Shown piece after piece: positions 6,522 through 6,544 of a stretch of 6,544 bases of DNA. The stretch comes from Oligoflexia bacterium (lineage in GTDB: Bacteria; Bdellovibrionota; UBA1018). Below the pieces are notes generated by a model. The model was not told the origin of the DNA and did not search any database. It was given only the letters and a program-made list of their open reading frames with translations. Where the stretch lies: positions 1 through 6,544 of the forward strand of contig JANXTV010000264.1 in assembly GCA_025352185.1 (NCBI GenBank), written 5' to 3'. A program made the translations under genes and the position numbers. Position 1 is the stretch's first letter. Every line of letters begins with the position of its first letter.

Positions 6522-6544
6522 TTATCGAACCTTGTTATATTGGC

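Noticed and set aside
6522..6544. Terminator or next gene after the oxidoreductase
   Set aside because: Only 23 AT-rich bases remain. No hairpin with a T run and no start with a ribosome binding site can be supported.

Overview
The window is one tightly packed, same-strand (+) gene block from a bacterium. It looks like an accessory envelope operon that is cut at its left edge. GC content is moderate (low to mid 50s per cent by eye). Multi-pass membrane proteins, an exported peptide and a twin-arginine (Tat) signal point to a Gram-negative bacterium. I cannot name the lineage: there is no rRNA and no taxon-specific gene. No mobile element, CRISPR array, tRNA or integrase is visible.

Layout: (1) the 3' part of an SPFH/Band-7 protein ending in a SHOCT domain (3-875); (2) a zinc-ribbon plus DUF4178 protein (879-1523); (3) a second zinc-ribbon/DUF4178 protein with a membrane-anchored C-terminal half, split into two frames by an apparent one-base loss near 2031 (fragments 1513-2076 and 2124-2936); (4) a 45-residue exported peptide (2946-3083); (5) a single-unit DUF350 membrane protein (3097-3315); (6) a seven-helix membrane protein fused to a polyamine aminopropyltransferase (spermidine synthase-type) domain (3308-4864); (7) an FAD-dependent amine-oxidase-like oxidoreductase. 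The last gene most plausibly starts at a non-standard ATT at 4860, which restores a Tat signal, and ends at 6521. Intergenic gaps are 3-13 bases or overlaps, so the genes are probably co-transcribed and translationally coupled. The last 23 bases show no terminator or gene.

How the parts may work together: SPFH, DUF4178, DUF350 and aminopropyltransferase genes recur together in bacteria, and I regard this as a known but functionally unexplained envelope/membrane-stress neighbourhood. Here a Tat-exported flavoprotein and a tiny exported peptide join it. By charge distribution, the aminopropyltransferase domain may face the periplasm. A working hypothesis is a membrane-organised system that makes or modifies a polyamine or related amine at the envelope and then oxidises it. 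No AdoMet decarboxylase (SpeD) lies in the window, so the aminopropyl donor must come from elsewhere, possibly from upstream of the cut.

Two places look damaged or unusual at single-base level: the frameshift near 2031 and the ATT start at 4860. Each could be a real mutation or an error in the assembled sequence.
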